Source: Gammaproteobacteria bacterium (GTDB lineage: Bacteria; Pseudomonadota; Gammaproteobacteria; Steroidobacterales; Steroidobacteraceae). Taken from it: a DNA stretch of 48,752 nt. Positions 25,778 to 34,331 of this stretch are shown piece after piece. The notes beneath the pieces are model-generated. The model was given only the letters and a program-made list of their open reading frames with translations, ran no database searches and was not told where the DNA came from. The stretch lies in contig JAHEAZ010000015.1 in the NCBI GenBank assembly GCA_024642505.1, positions 1 through 48,752 of the forward strand. The letters run 5' to 3'. Position numbers and translations under genes: made by a program. The first letter of the stretch is position 1; every line of letters begins with the position of its first letter.

Positions 25778-26077
25778 ATGGGCGGCCGCGATGTCTGGCT
25801 TCAGGGCCCTGCCCACCCGGATCAGCGTTTTAACCTTCCTCGGCTCGATAACCGATCCGGTCCGACGCAAGCAGTGCCGGTTGCTGCCAAAGAAGATGGC
25901 GGCCACGACGCGGTGCCGACTCACGATGTGGATGTCCTGCAGCGGCTGATCAAGACTTCAGTGCGCAACATGAGGCGGAAGCACCTACCGCTGGCCGTTG
26001 CTGCGATCGACGCGATTACCGATGACCAGGATCGCCAGGTAGTGCGCAAGACCTTCGAGCTGGTGCCCGCGCCCTGA
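25778..26077 (+). CDS. Hypothetical protein (unrecognised)
   Basis: A 99-residue frame. Its last 55 residues look like a folded helical protein (DVDVLQRLIKTSVRNMRRKH, LPLAVAAIDAITDDQDRQVV), while the first 40 are disordered in character. An alternative frame in the first half is also open. The ATG at 25778 has no good ribosome-binding site, so the start is uncertain. No family was recognised. Confidence 0.35.
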   Translation: MGGRDVWLQGPAHPDQRFNLPRLDNRSGPTQAVPVAAKEDGGHDAVPTHDVDVLQRLIKTSVRNMRRKHLPLAVAAIDAITDDQDRQVVRKTFELVPAP

Positions 26078-26138
26078 TCAAGAATGGGAAATTGGTCCGC
26101 GGGTCACCCTAGAATCTGCGTTGCATGCGGAGGAGTTG

Positions 26139-26930
26139 ATGAACATCATCGAGCATAACCGGGCAGCCTGGAATCGCGAGTCCGCGGCGGGCGGCGAGTG
26201 GTCCATCCCGGTCAGTCCCGAGGTGATCCAGGCAGCGCGGGCCGGCAACTGGAGCGTGATTCTGACGCCGACCAAGCCAGTACCGGCTTCCTGGTTCGGG
26301 CACCTGCGTGGCAAAGAGGTTCTGTGTCTGGCCTCCGGCGGCGGGCAGCAGGCGCCGGTGCTCGCGGCAGCCGGGGCCAAGGTCACCAGCTTCGATCTTT
26401 CGGACGTGCAGCTCGGCAAGGACCGCGAGGTGGCCGAGCGCGAGGGCCTGCCGATGCGCTGCATCCGCGGAGACATGTCGGACCTGTCGGGGCTTTGCAG
26501 CGAAACCTTCGACATCATATTCCACCCGGTCTCGAACCTCTTCGCTCCGGACGTGACCGCCGTATGGCGGGAGTGCTTTCGTGTGCTGAAATCTGGCGGC
26601 AACCTTCTGGCCGGGTTCATGAGTCCGGTGCTCTTTCTGTTCGACCCTGAGGAAGTGGAGCAGACCGGGCAACTCGTCGTCAGGTACAGGCTGCCTTACT
26701 CTGATCCCGACAGTCTGGCGGAGGAGGCGCGGCAACGATGGGCGCAAAGTCAGCGCCCGGCCGAGTTCGGCCATACGCTGCAGGACCAGATCGGGGGCCA
26801 GATCGCGGCGGGTTTCGCGCTGACCGGATTCTACGAGGATTACTGGACCGACGAGGCGACTCTGTTAAACCGCTACTCGGCGGTGTCCATCGCCACCAAG
26901 GCGACCAAGTCGGGACCCGCGCGGCCCTGA
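26139..26930 (+). CDS. Class I SAM-dependent methyltransferase
   Basis: This 263-residue protein has LRGKEVLCLASGGGQQAPVL (a motif I variant, with Ser-Gly-Gly-Gly), ITSFDLSD-like VTSFDLSDVQLGKDREVA, FDIIFHPVSNLFAPD, and CFRVLKSGGNLLAGF. It is a UbiE/BioC-type small-molecule methyltransferase with unknown substrate. The ATG at 26139 follows a strong GGAGGAG; an upstream ATG in frame is less well placed. Confidence 0.85.
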   Translation: MNIIEHNRAAWNRESAAGGEWSIPVSPEVIQAARAGNWSVILTPTKPVPASWFGHLRGKEVLCLASGGGQQAPVLAAAGAKVTSFDLSDVQLGKDREVAEREGLPMRCIRGDMSDLSGLCSETFDIIFHPVSNLFAPDVTAVWRECFRVLKSGGNLLAGFMSPVLFLFDPEEVEQTGQLVVRYRLPYSDPDSLAEEARQRWAQSQRPAEFGHTLQDQIGGQIAAGFALTGFYEDYWTDEATLLNRYSAVSIATKATKSGPARP

Positions 26931-26947
26931 ACGCTGTGAGGTGCCGC

Positions 26948-27475
26948 ATGCCGCCAGTGCAGATCCGCAGCCTGGGCCCGACGGACGCCAGCCAGTTTCG
27001 GGCGCTGCGCCTGCAGGGACTGTTGGAGTGTCCGACCGCATTTGCTTCCAGCTGCGATGAGGAAAGAAACCTCCCATCCGAGATGCTGGCGACCCGACTG
27101 ACGGAAACTCCGGATCAGGTCATCCTGGGCGCATTTGACGCGTCTTCGCTCGTCGGCGTGGTCGGGCTCATGCGCGAGCGACATCGCAAACTTGCACACA
27201 AGGCATTCATCTGGGGCATGTACGTCGCCCCGGCATTCCGCCGGCGGGGCGTCGGTCGACAACTGCTGGAAGGCGTGTTGCTTCGTGCGGAAGCGACTCC
27301 TGGACTGCGGCAGCTCAACCTGGGCGTCAACGCCGGCAACCAGGCCGCCAAGTCGCTCTACCATTCCCTGGGCTTCAGGGCATTTGGGCTCGAACGAGGC
27401 TTCATGGTCGTGGACGGTGAACTGCAGGACGAAATCCACATGACCCGCACGCTGGGCGGCGGCGAGCCGGGATGA
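26948..27475 (+). CDS. GNAT-family N-acetyltransferase
   Basis: This 175-residue protein has the GNAT acetyl-CoA loop in FIWGMYVAPAFRRRGVGRQLLEGVL, then LNLGVNAGNQAAKSLYHSLGFRAFG. It would transfer acetyl from acetyl-CoA to an amine; the substrate is unknown. It is the first of five GNAT genes in the next 5 kb. ATG 26948 follows GAGG. Confidence 0.88.
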   Translation: MPPVQIRSLGPTDASQFRALRLQGLLECPTAFASSCDEERNLPSEMLATRLTETPDQVILGAFDASSLVGVVGLMRERHRKLAHKAFIWGMYVAPAFRRRGVGRQLLEGVLLRAEATPGLRQLNLGVNAGNQAAKSLYHSLGFRAFGLERGFMVVDGELQDEIHMTRTLGGGEPG

Positions 27476-27534
27476 TCGCCGGGGCAGTGCTGATTGTTTA
27501 TGATCAGGTCGTTCGTACGCGGGGCAGGTGACGC

Positions 27535-27753
27535 ATGTTGATCAGGCAGATCGTCGCGGTCGTACTGATTGTTGCCGGGGTCGTCGGCCTGATCTATGGC
27601 CAGGTGTCGTACACGAAAAAGACCCATGAGGCCAACATCGCCGGGATAGAGCTTGCCTTGAAGGAAAAGGAAACAATCCGGATCCCGGCCTGGGGGAGTG
27701 GTGGCGCGGTTGCCGCGGGGACCCTGTTGCTGCTGTTCGGCAGGCGCCGCTGA
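27535..27753 (+). CDS. Small two-helix membrane protein
   Basis: A 72-residue protein with a transmembrane helix at 5-22 (QIVAVVLIVAGVVGLIYG), a polar connecting segment with YTKKTHE, and a second helix (GSGGAVAAGTLLLLFG) ending in Arg-Arg-Arg. It resembles short inner-membrane proteins that recur in proteobacteria without a known role. Confidence 0.65.
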   Translation: MLIRQIVAVVLIVAGVVGLIYGQVSYTKKTHEANIAGIELALKEKETIRIPAWGSGGAVAAGTLLLLFGRRR

Positions 27754-27771
27754 TCTGCAGGAACGCCAGTC

Positions 27772-28149
27772 ATGCCCATCCTGAGACTGGACATCGTCGA
27801 GAACGATGCCGACACACCTCGTTATGGACGCCAGGTCATACAGGAGCTGGCCGACGGACTGGGCAGGCTGTTCGGTACCGGGCCGGCCGGGACCTGGGTG
27901 CAGGTCCGTTACCTGCCGCGCGATTCCTACGCGGAAAACGATACTGTCCCGGACGACGATATCCAGCCAGTGTTCGTGCACGTGCTGAAGGCCCGTGTGC
28001 CTGAACCGCCTTCGTTGCGAACGGAAGCCGCGGCTATTGCGGCGCTGGTCGCGCGGGTCCTGGACCGACCGCAGGACAACGTACACGTCATCTACGAGCT
28101 GCCGGGTGCTGGTCGCGTGGCGTTCGGCGGCAGGCTGGTCGATGGCTGA
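27772..28149 (+). CDS. Tautomerase-like protein
   Basis: The protein has 125 residues, with repeating beta-alpha units. The C-terminal VARVLDRPQDNVHVIYEL pattern is typical of the tautomerase/MIF superfamily. Pro2 of mature tautomerases is the catalytic base, and this protein starts MPILRLD, consistent with that. A 4-oxalocrotonate or CHMI-type function cannot be specified. Its stop overlaps the next gene. Confidence 0.6.
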   Translation: MPILRLDIVENDADTPRYGRQVIQELADGLGRLFGTGPAGTWVQVRYLPRDSYAENDTVPDDDIQPVFVHVLKARVPEPPSLRTEAAAIAALVARVLDRPQDNVHVIYELPGAGRVAFGGRLVDG

Positions 28150-28642
28150 GCACGGCATACGGCGCAGGATTGCTGGCTCGCCCGTCCGGATTGACTACCT
28201 TGGCAAGCATGCTGAGCTGATCCCTACGCTGACCGGCTGGTTCGAGAATGAGTGGCCAGCGCACTATGGGCCGGATGGTCCGGGCAACGCGCAACAGGAC
28301 CTCGACTCCTACGCTAATCGCGATCAGCTCCCTGTCGGTGTGGTCGCCTTCCTCGACGAGCAGCCCTGCGCTGTGGCGGCATTGAAGGCAGAATCGATCC
28401 CGACACACCGGAAGCTCGGGCCCTGGGTCGCCGCGGGTTTCGTCCTCGCGACCCACCGGGGCAGGGGCATCGGCGCAATGCTGCTGGCCGAAATGGAAAT
28501 AGTTGCACGGCGGCTTGGCTACAAGCACGTATATTGTGGTACCAGCACTTCGGCGAGTCTTCTGGTCCGGAGCGGCTGGCGATTTCGCGGCCTTTCGGAA
28601 CACAATGCCGAACAAGTCCGGATATTCGAGAAGGACGTCTGA
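28142..28642 (+). CDS. GNAT-family N-acetyltransferase
   Basis: A 166-residue GNAT protein: WVAAGFVLATHRGRGIGAMLLAEMEIVAR holds the acetyl-CoA pyrophosphate loop (HRGRGIG). The last part, YCGTSTSASLLVRSGWRF, is the usual terminal strand region. The substrate is unknown. It starts by overlapping the tautomerase-like gene by eight bases. The following gene is also a GNAT. Confidence 0.82.
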   Translation: MAEHGIRRRIAGSPVRIDYLGKHAELIPTLTGWFENEWPAHYGPDGPGNAQQDLDSYANRDQLPVGVVAFLDEQPCAVAALKAESIPTHRKLGPWVAAGFVLATHRGRGIGAMLLAEMEIVARRLGYKHVYCGTSTSASLLVRSGWRFRGLSEHNAEQVRIFEKDV

Positions 28643-28661
28643 CCAGAGATCCGTTCGACCC

Positions 28662-29267
28662 ATGCCACACAGAACACTTTACTTGCAGACGACCCACCTT
28701 GACCTCGTGGCGATGACACTGGTGCACCTCGACGCTGAGGAAATGGGTGCGGGAGAGCTTGGCCTGCTGCTCGGCGTTGCCACGCCTAAGGGCTGGCCGC
28801 CCGGCGAGTACGATCGTGACGCGATGAAGGGCTTTCGCGAGCGTCTGGCTGCCGAAGGTGCCGACTCCGTCGGCTGGTATGGCTGGTACGCGATCCGGCG
28901 ACGCACTGCGCTGCAGTCGGCCGCGCTGGTCGGCGCTGGCGGCTTTCTCGGGCCGCCGGACGCGTCCGGTGCGGTGGAGCTCGGGTTCTCGATCCTGCCG
29001 GCGTTTCGCGGGAATGGCCACGCAACCGAGTTGGCGCTGGCGCTCGTCGACTATGCGCTGGCGCAACCGGGCGTAGATCGCGTCGTGGCGCACACGGCGG
29101 TAATCAATCGTCCGACCATCTCGGTACTGATGCGCTGCGGACTCCAGGCAGTCGCGCCGGGCGAGAAGCCGGGGACCGTACGCTTCGAACGCTCGGCCGG
29201 GGATGCGCTGGCGGAGGCGGAAGCCGACGAACCGGAAGGCTCGCTCGACGAAGACGACGGGGAATGA
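28662..29267 (+). CDS. RimJ/RimL-type N-acetyltransferase
   Basis: A 201-residue protein with RimJ-like features: LYLQTTHLDLVAM at the start, ELGFSILPAFRGNGHATELALALVDYA, and NRPTISVLMRCGLQAV. The loop FRGNGHA replaces the usual RGxGxA. An acidic tail (ADEPEGSLDEDDGE) follows the domain. The ORF ends by overlapping the next gene's ATG. Confidence 0.83.
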   Translation: MPHRTLYLQTTHLDLVAMTLVHLDAEEMGAGELGLLLGVATPKGWPPGEYDRDAMKGFRERLAAEGADSVGWYGWYAIRRRTALQSAALVGAGGFLGPPDASGAVELGFSILPAFRGNGHATELALALVDYALAQPGVDRVVAHTAVINRPTISVLMRCGLQAVAPGEKPGTVRFERSAGDALAEAEADEPEGSLDEDDGE

Positions 29268-30388
29268 TCCAGAGCGGAATCAGCACTTCCAGGCTGGCGC
29301 TGGAGCCGATCTGCCATGGCCACGCCGGGCCGCTCTTTGATGCGCTCAGGGACAGGCGGGTCTACGAACACATTCCGCTGGAACCGCCGGCGTCCATCAA
29401 GGAGCTGGCGGCACGGTATTCCTTTCTCGAGTCCGGCGGCTCACCACCACCGCATGAAGTCTGGGTCAACTTTGCGGTACGAATTCTGCCCGACGGTCCG
29501 TACATTGGCCGGGTCGAGGCGACAGTCGGGCCCGCCTCGGCGGACGTAGCCTACCTGCTTGACCCCCGACACTGGGGCCGGGGCTATGGGGCCGAAGCGG
29601 TCGCTGCATTGCTCGATCACCTCTTTTCTGAATACGACGTCGAAGTCGCGCGTGGCACGCTGGATACGCGCAACCGCCGGTCCGCCGCTCTACTCATGCG
29701 CCTCGGTTTTGTTTGCGTGGATCATGTCCGCAATGCTGATTCCTTCAAGGGCTCATCGAGCCACGAGTACGTCTTCGAGCTGCGGCGGAACAGCTGGAAC
29801 GCGGGTACCGCGGGCAAGGCGCCGGAACCGGTACCGAAGTCGCTTACCCCAATCCTCACCCCACGCCTCGTGCTGCGCTGCTGGACGCCCGGCGACGCGC
29901 CGCTGCTCAAGGAAGCGATCGACGCAAGCCTGCCGGAGCTCAAGCGGTGGATGCCATGGGCCGCGGCCGAGCCCTTGCCGGTCGCTGCGAAAGTCGAGCG
30001 AATAGGCAAAATGCAGCGTGCCTTCGCCGCCGGCGAGGACTGGACCTACGGCATCTTCGACCGGAGCGAGTCGCGGGTTGTTGGTGGTTCGGGGCTGCAT
30101 CCGCGAGTCGCGCCAGACCGACTCGAGATTGGCTACTGGATCCGCTCGTCTGAGGTGGGTCAGGGCCTGGCCACGGAGGTGGCCGCGGCGCTTGCCGACG
30201 TTGCGTTTCGCCTGCATGGCACCAGTGCCGTCGAGATTCACTGCGATCCTGGAAACGCGCGCAGCGCAGGCGTGCCGCGCCGCCTGGGTTTCGAACATGT
30301 CGAGACCCGGGTAGCCGACAAAGCAGCACCGGCTGTCGGTAGCCGCGACACGATGGTTTGGGTACTCCGGGCTCCGGGCTACTGCTAG
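29264..30388 (+). CDS. Tandem double GNAT acetyltransferase
   Basis: The protein has 374 residues, with two complete RimJ-like GNAT domains joined head to tail. Domain 1 (about 5-175) has LEPICHGHAGPLFDAL, DPRHWGRGYGAEAVAAL and NRRSAALLMRLGFVCV. Domain 2 (about 195-370) has LTPRLVLRCWTPGDA, SSEVGQGLATEVAAALADV and NARSAGVPRRLGFEHV. The frame is continuous, so it is a true fusion. One domain may be regulatory, or the two may act on different residues; the substrate is unknown. ATG 29264 overlaps the preceding stop as ATGA. Confidence 0.85.
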   Translation: MIQSGISTSRLALEPICHGHAGPLFDALRDRRVYEHIPLEPPASIKELAARYSFLESGGSPPPHEVWVNFAVRILPDGPYIGRVEATVGPASADVAYLLDPRHWGRGYGAEAVAALLDHLFSEYDVEVARGTLDTRNRRSAALLMRLGFVCVDHVRNADSFKGSSSHEYVFELRRNSWNAGTAGKAPEPVPKSLTPILTPRLVLRCWTPGDAPLLKEAIDASLPELKRWMPWAAAEPLPVAAKVERIGKMQRAFAAGEDWTYGIFDRSESRVVGGSGLHPRVAPDRLEIGYWIRSSEVGQGLATEVAAALADVAFRLHGTSAVEIHCDPGNARSAGVPRRLGFEHVETRVADKAAPAVGSRDTMVWVLRAPGYC

Positions 30389-30475
30389 GTCACCGAGTCG
30401 GAGCTCATGCTAGCCTTGCGCACTCGCGCGGCTGCCCGGTGCAGTGCGGGCTGAGATTGTTCGGGGAGAATCCGC

Positions 30476-30841
30476 ATGCCGATCATCGGAATCGATCACG
30501 TGCAGCTGGCGATGCCGCCCGGCGGCGAGGATCTGGCGCGCGCGTTCTATGCCGGGCTGCTGGGCATCCCGGAAGTACCCAAGCCCGCCCAGCTCTCGCA
30601 GCGAGGCGGAGCGTGGTTCGCGCTGCCCGGTGCCAGTCTTCACCTTGGCGTGGAGCAGGAATTCCGTCCGGCACGCAAGGCGCACCCGGCCTTGCTGGTA
30701 CAGGACCTGGTCGCGCTGATGCTTCAGCTGCGCGAGGCAGGATACGAGCTTACCGAGGATGCCCGGCTCGAAGGCTATGACCGATGCTTCGTAAACGATC
30801 CTTTCGGAAACCGCATCGAGTTAATGGAAAGGCGCGCATGA
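30476..30841 (+). CDS. VOC-family glyoxalase/bleomycin-resistance-like protein
   Basis: This 121-residue VOC protein starts GIDHVQLAMPPGGEDLARAF and ends FVNDPFGNRIELMERR, the classical metal-site motif (H...E). It has two beta-alpha-beta repeats. The metal-binding residues are present, but the substrate is unknown. Its stop overlaps the start of the flavodoxin-like/GNAT fusion gene. Confidence 0.85.
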   Translation: MPIIGIDHVQLAMPPGGEDLARAFYAGLLGIPEVPKPAQLSQRGGAWFALPGASLHLGVEQEFRPARKAHPALLVQDLVALMLQLREAGYELTEDARLEGYDRCFVNDPFGNRIELMERRA

Positions 30842-31917
30842 TCCGCCGTTTCCGGCCTGCGGATGCGGCGGTAATACTCGGTTCGTCCCGCAGCGACGGC
30901 AACACACGCACGGCGGTCGAGCTGGTGCTGGATGGCGAACCGATCGAGGTGATCGACCTCGCCAGGCTGGACATTGGCATGTACGACTACGAGCATCGCA
31001 ACGAGACTGACGACTTCCTGCGCCTTATCGACAGACTGGACGAGAAGCCGCTGTGGATCCTGGCCACGCCGGTGTACTGGTATGCGATGAGCGGCCAGAT
31101 GAAGGTCTTCTTCGACCGGCTGAGCGACCTGGTGACCATCCGCAAGGAGCAGGGCCGGAGCCTCAAGGGAAGATCCGTCGCGGTCATCGCCTCCGGTACC
31201 GACGACAGGCTTCCGGAGGGATTCGAGGCGCCTTTCCGGCAGACCTGCCAGTACCTCGACATGCACTACCGCGGCCTCCTGTACATCAAGTTTGGCGACG
31301 AGCGTATTCCGGCTGACGATCCCTTGACCGACGTGGCCGCCTTCAGGCGCAAGCTATTCTCTGGTGCCACCAGCCTGGTCGTCGGCAGGCGGGCGACAGG
31401 CCCGCGCGTTCACCTTGAGAAACCCTGCGCGTCCCGGCGTACGGAATTCCTGTCCGCCGTGGCGCGCAGCCGCGCACTGCACGGGCGCTTCGTCTCGCCG
31501 CCTGCCAGTGCCGTGGCGTACTCCGCCTGGCTGCGGCGGCTCCGTCACGCGACCCATGAGGGGCACTTCGTGGTCGACTCGTCTACGGGCGAGCTGGCTG
31601 GGGTCATCAACATCAGCGAGATCGTCCGGGGATCCTTCCAGAGCGCCTATCTGGGCTATTACGGCTTTGCCCCGCACGCCGGTAGCGGACGCCTGAGTGC
31701 TGGAATGCGGCTGGTGCTGCGCCGCGTATTCGACGGGATGCGATTGCATCGTGTCGAGGCGAATATCCAGCCCGACAACGCCGCTTCCATCGAGTTCGTG
31801 CGGCGCCTCGGCTTCATGCGCGAAGGGTATTCGCAGCGATACCTGAAGATCAACGGACGCTGGAGGGACCACGAGCGCTGGGCGCTGACACGCGAAAGCT
31901 GGCGTCCGGGCGGGTAA
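30838..31917 (+). CDS. Flavodoxin-like (NADPH-dependent FMN reductase) / GNAT fusion protein
   Basis: A 359-residue protein built of two domains. Residues about 8-180 have AVILGSSRSDGNTRTAVEL (the flavin phosphate loop), LATPVYWYAMSGQMKVFFDRL and the SVAVIASGTDD segment of NADPH-dependent FMN reductases. After residue 190 there is a full RimJ-like GNAT domain: RRTEFLSAVARSRALHGR, LGYYGFAPHAGSGRLSAGMRL and NAASIEFVRRLGFMREGYSQRYL. Both halves look complete and the frame is unbroken. ATG 30838 overlaps the VOC stop (ATGA); an earlier in-frame ATG at 30784 lies within the VOC gene. I know of no assigned function for this pairing. Confidence 0.85.
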   Translation: MIRRFRPADAAVILGSSRSDGNTRTAVELVLDGEPIEVIDLARLDIGMYDYEHRNETDDFLRLIDRLDEKPLWILATPVYWYAMSGQMKVFFDRLSDLVTIRKEQGRSLKGRSVAVIASGTDDRLPEGFEAPFRQTCQYLDMHYRGLLYIKFGDERIPADDPLTDVAAFRRKLFSGATSLVVGRRATGPRVHLEKPCASRRTEFLSAVARSRALHGRFVSPPASAVAYSAWLRRLRHATHEGHFVVDSSTGELAGVINISEIVRGSFQSAYLGYYGFAPHAGSGRLSAGMRLVLRRVFDGMRLHRVEANIQPDNAASIEFVRRLGFMREGYSQRYLKINGRWRDHERWALTRESWRPGG

Positions 31918-31945
31918 CGAACGCGGGCGCGGAGGGTTTCCAACC

Positions 31946-32437
31946 ATGTCGACGATCGAGGATCTTGTCGCCGAGGTCGAGCGGGAGGGCTTCGTCTTCC
32001 CGCCGGGCCGTATCACCCGTGGCGAGTTCGGGGATTCGAAGGAGCTGTCGACCCGCCTGTTGTCGCTGATTCACGATGGCGGCAAGCGCGCTACGGCCGG
32101 CCTGCTGTGGGACTTCGAGGCGGAAGCTGAACCGTTGCCCGCGCCTGGCGACATTGAAATTGCGCTAAACCATGCCGGAAGACCGGCGGTCGTTCTTCGC
32201 ATAACCGCGGTTGAGGTCGTCCCCTATGAAGAGGTGACCGCCGAGTTCGCGGCAAAGGAAGGCGAAGGCGACTTGTCGCTGACCTATTGGCGGGAAGCGC
32301 ACTGGGACTTCTTCTCGAGGCTGTGCAAACGGCTGGACAGGAAGCCGTCGGCCAGCATGCCGGTCGTCTGTACGAGCTTCGAGGTGCTTCACCGCTGCCG
32401 GGACTGTCCCCGTGAGGCTCCGGGCGCAGTAACCTAG
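31946..32437 (+). CDS. ASCH-domain protein
   Basis: The protein has 163 residues. GGKRATAGLLWDFEAEAEPLP, GRPAVVLRITAVEVVPYEEV and LTYWREAHWDFFSR form the PUA-like ASCH domain, thought to bind RNA or modified bases. Catalytic ASCH proteins can be hydrolases of N4-acetylcytidine; this one is not assigned. The C-terminal CRDC is unusual. Confidence 0.8.
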   Translation: MSTIEDLVAEVEREGFVFPPGRITRGEFGDSKELSTRLLSLIHDGGKRATAGLLWDFEAEAEPLPAPGDIEIALNHAGRPAVVLRITAVEVVPYEEVTAEFAAKEGEGDLSLTYWREAHWDFFSRLCKRLDRKPSASMPVVCTSFEVLHRCRDCPREAPGAVT

Positions 32438-32468
32438 GCAGATCAGGGACCGCGGTCTGACAGGCCAG

Positions 32469-34310
32469 ATGACCAGCGACAAGGACACGACCGGGACAAT
32501 GGGCCAGGCTCTGCATCCGGATGAAATCCTGGCATCACAGGATTTTCGGGCCGGGCTCGATCGCGTGGCGCTTGACTGTGGAGAATCTCCGGCGGTCGCC
32601 GCAGCCGAGGCGGGACGGTACCTCAAAGAACTGCGCACCGGACAGAACCGGTTTCTCACGGGTCTGTTCCTGCGCGCTGGCCGGGCACTGTGTGGCGCCG
32701 GTTATGGCGCGATCGACTACGACCTGGAACAGGTAGAGCGGCTGCGATCTGTGTTCGCACGTTACCCGGTTGCGGTGCTGTCGAGCCACCGCTCCTACCT
32801 CGACGGCGGCGCGATCACGATCGGCTTCGCGGATCACGGCCTGCCCAGGTTGACCGGTTTCAGCGGCATCAACATGGCGTTCTGGCCACTTGGATCGATC
32901 TGGCGACGGGCCGGCATCATCTTTATTCGTCGCGGCGATACTTCGCCGGTCTATCGCTACACGCTACGCGAGTATCTCGGCCGGCTGGTCGAGCTCAGGA
33001 TGCACCTGACGTGGTTTATCGAGGGGACGCGCTCGCGCACCGGCAAGCTGGCTCCGCCCAAGCTGGGATTGCTGCTCGACATCATCGAGGCATACCTGCA
33101 GGGCAGGACGGCGGACCTGATGCTGCTGCCGGTCTCGGTTTCCTACGACCAGCTGCAGGAGGTCGAGGAATTCGCTGGCGAAGCACGCGGCGGCCGGAAG
33201 CAGGACGAAGGCCTCGGATGGCTGATCCGTTATGCGCGCGCCCAGCGAGGTCGCTACGGCGCGATCTATGTTCGTTTCGGTGAACCGCTATCGCTGCGTG
33301 AGCAGCTGGGCCCCGCTGGGGTCGAGGCCCTGGAAGAACCGGAACTGAAGGCACAGGCACATAAGCTCGCTTTCGAGGTGTCGTGGCGAATCAACCAGGC
33401 GACACCCATAACCGGTGCGTCGCTGGTCACGCTGGCGCTGCTCGGGGCACGCGGCGTGGCGCTGACGGTTCCGCAGATACGCATGGCGTTGCGCGGCTAC
33501 CTGGTCCACTCCAGGCAACGTGGGTTGCCATTGACCGCATCGGCAACGCTGGACGAGGAAGAGGGTATTACCCGGGTCCTGGATGCGCTGCGGTCCTACG
33601 ACGTGGTCAGCGGCTACACGGGTGGGCGCCAGCCGGTCTACGGTATCGGTCCGAATGGACACCTGGCGGCAGCCTACTACCGTAATTCCATCATCCACTT
33701 CTTTCTCGACAACGCCATTGCGGAGCTGGCGTGGCTGGGCGCCTGTCAGGCGCCGCCCGACGCACGCGAGCAGGCGTTCTGGACGGAAGCGCTCGCGCTC
33801 CGCGACCTGCTCAAGTTCGAGTTTTTCTTCCAGGAAAAGAAGGAGTTCCAGGAGACGCTCGAGAAAGAGGCCGCGCAGACGGATCCTGACTGGAAACAGC
33901 GATTGGCGCAGGGACCCGATGGTGTGCGGTCGATGCTGGTGCGGCTCGGCACACTCAGTTCCGACATGATGCTGCGATCTTTCATAGAGGCCTATGCGGT
34001 GCTGGCAGACGTGCTGGCAAGGCAGCAGGCGGACTGTACCGAGGCGCAGTTGCTCGACCAATGTATGGGTCTTGGCAGGCAGTACCTTTTGCAGCGCCGG
34101 CTGGGCAGCCCCGAGTCCGTATCGCGGCACCTGTTCCAGACCGGAATACAGCTGGCCCACAATCGTGATTTGTGCAGTCACGGCCCTAGTGTGGGGGAGC
34201 GGCGGCGGCAGTTTGCCGACGAGCTCTGGGGGGTCGTCGGGCGCATGAACCTCGTCCATGACATTGCCGTGCGGCGCGTCGAACGCCTGGTCGCCGCGGA
34301 GCGTGGCTGA
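32469..34310 (+). CDS. Glycerol-3-phosphate acyltransferase, PlsB-like (short)
   Basis: A 613-residue acyltransferase with the HX4D motif in SSHRSYLDGG, GIIFIRRGD, the FIEGTRSRTGKLAPPK block, and a LLPVSVSYDQL segment, all in the PlsB order. Bacterial PlsB is usually about 800 residues. This protein lacks part of the N-terminus and has a long alpha-helical C-terminus. The expected step is acylation of glycerol-3-phosphate to lysophosphatidate at the inner membrane. It is convergent with the monoacylglycerol-lipase-like gene 21 bases away. Symbol plsB is likely but not given, because of the short length. Confidence 0.85.
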   Translation: MTSDKDTTGTMGQALHPDEILASQDFRAGLDRVALDCGESPAVAAAEAGRYLKELRTGQNRFLTGLFLRAGRALCGAGYGAIDYDLEQVERLRSVFARYPVAVLSSHRSYLDGGAITIGFADHGLPRLTGFSGINMAFWPLGSIWRRAGIIFIRRGDTSPVYRYTLREYLGRLVELRMHLTWFIEGTRSRTGKLAPPKLGLLLDIIEAYLQGRTADLMLLPVSVSYDQLQEVEEFAGEARGGRKQDEGLGWLIRYARAQRGRYGAIYVRFGEPLSLREQLGPAGVEALEEPELKAQAHKLAFEVSWRINQATPITGASLVTLALLGARGVALTVPQIRMALRGYLVHSRQRGLPLTASATLDEEEGITRVLDALRSYDVVSGYTGGRQPVYGIGPNGHLAAAYYRNSIIHFFLDNAIAELAWLGACQAPPDAREQAFWTEALALRDLLKFEFFFQEKKEFQETLEKEAAQTDPDWKQRLAQGPDGVRSMLVRLGTLSSDMMLRSFIEAYAVLADVLARQQADCTEAQLLDQCMGLGRQYLLQRRLGSPESVSRHLFQTGIQLAHNRDLCSHGPSVGERRRQFADELWGVVGRMNLVHDIAVRRVERLVAAERG

Positions 34311-34331
34311 CGCGCGCTGCGTTAGCGTCTT

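Noticed and set aside
32396-32414. GGGACTGTCCCC-like core near the end of the ASCH gene
   Set aside because: It lies inside coding sequence with sensible codons (Cys-Arg-Asp-Cys-Pro) and has no partner arm, so a chance match to the REP core is likely.
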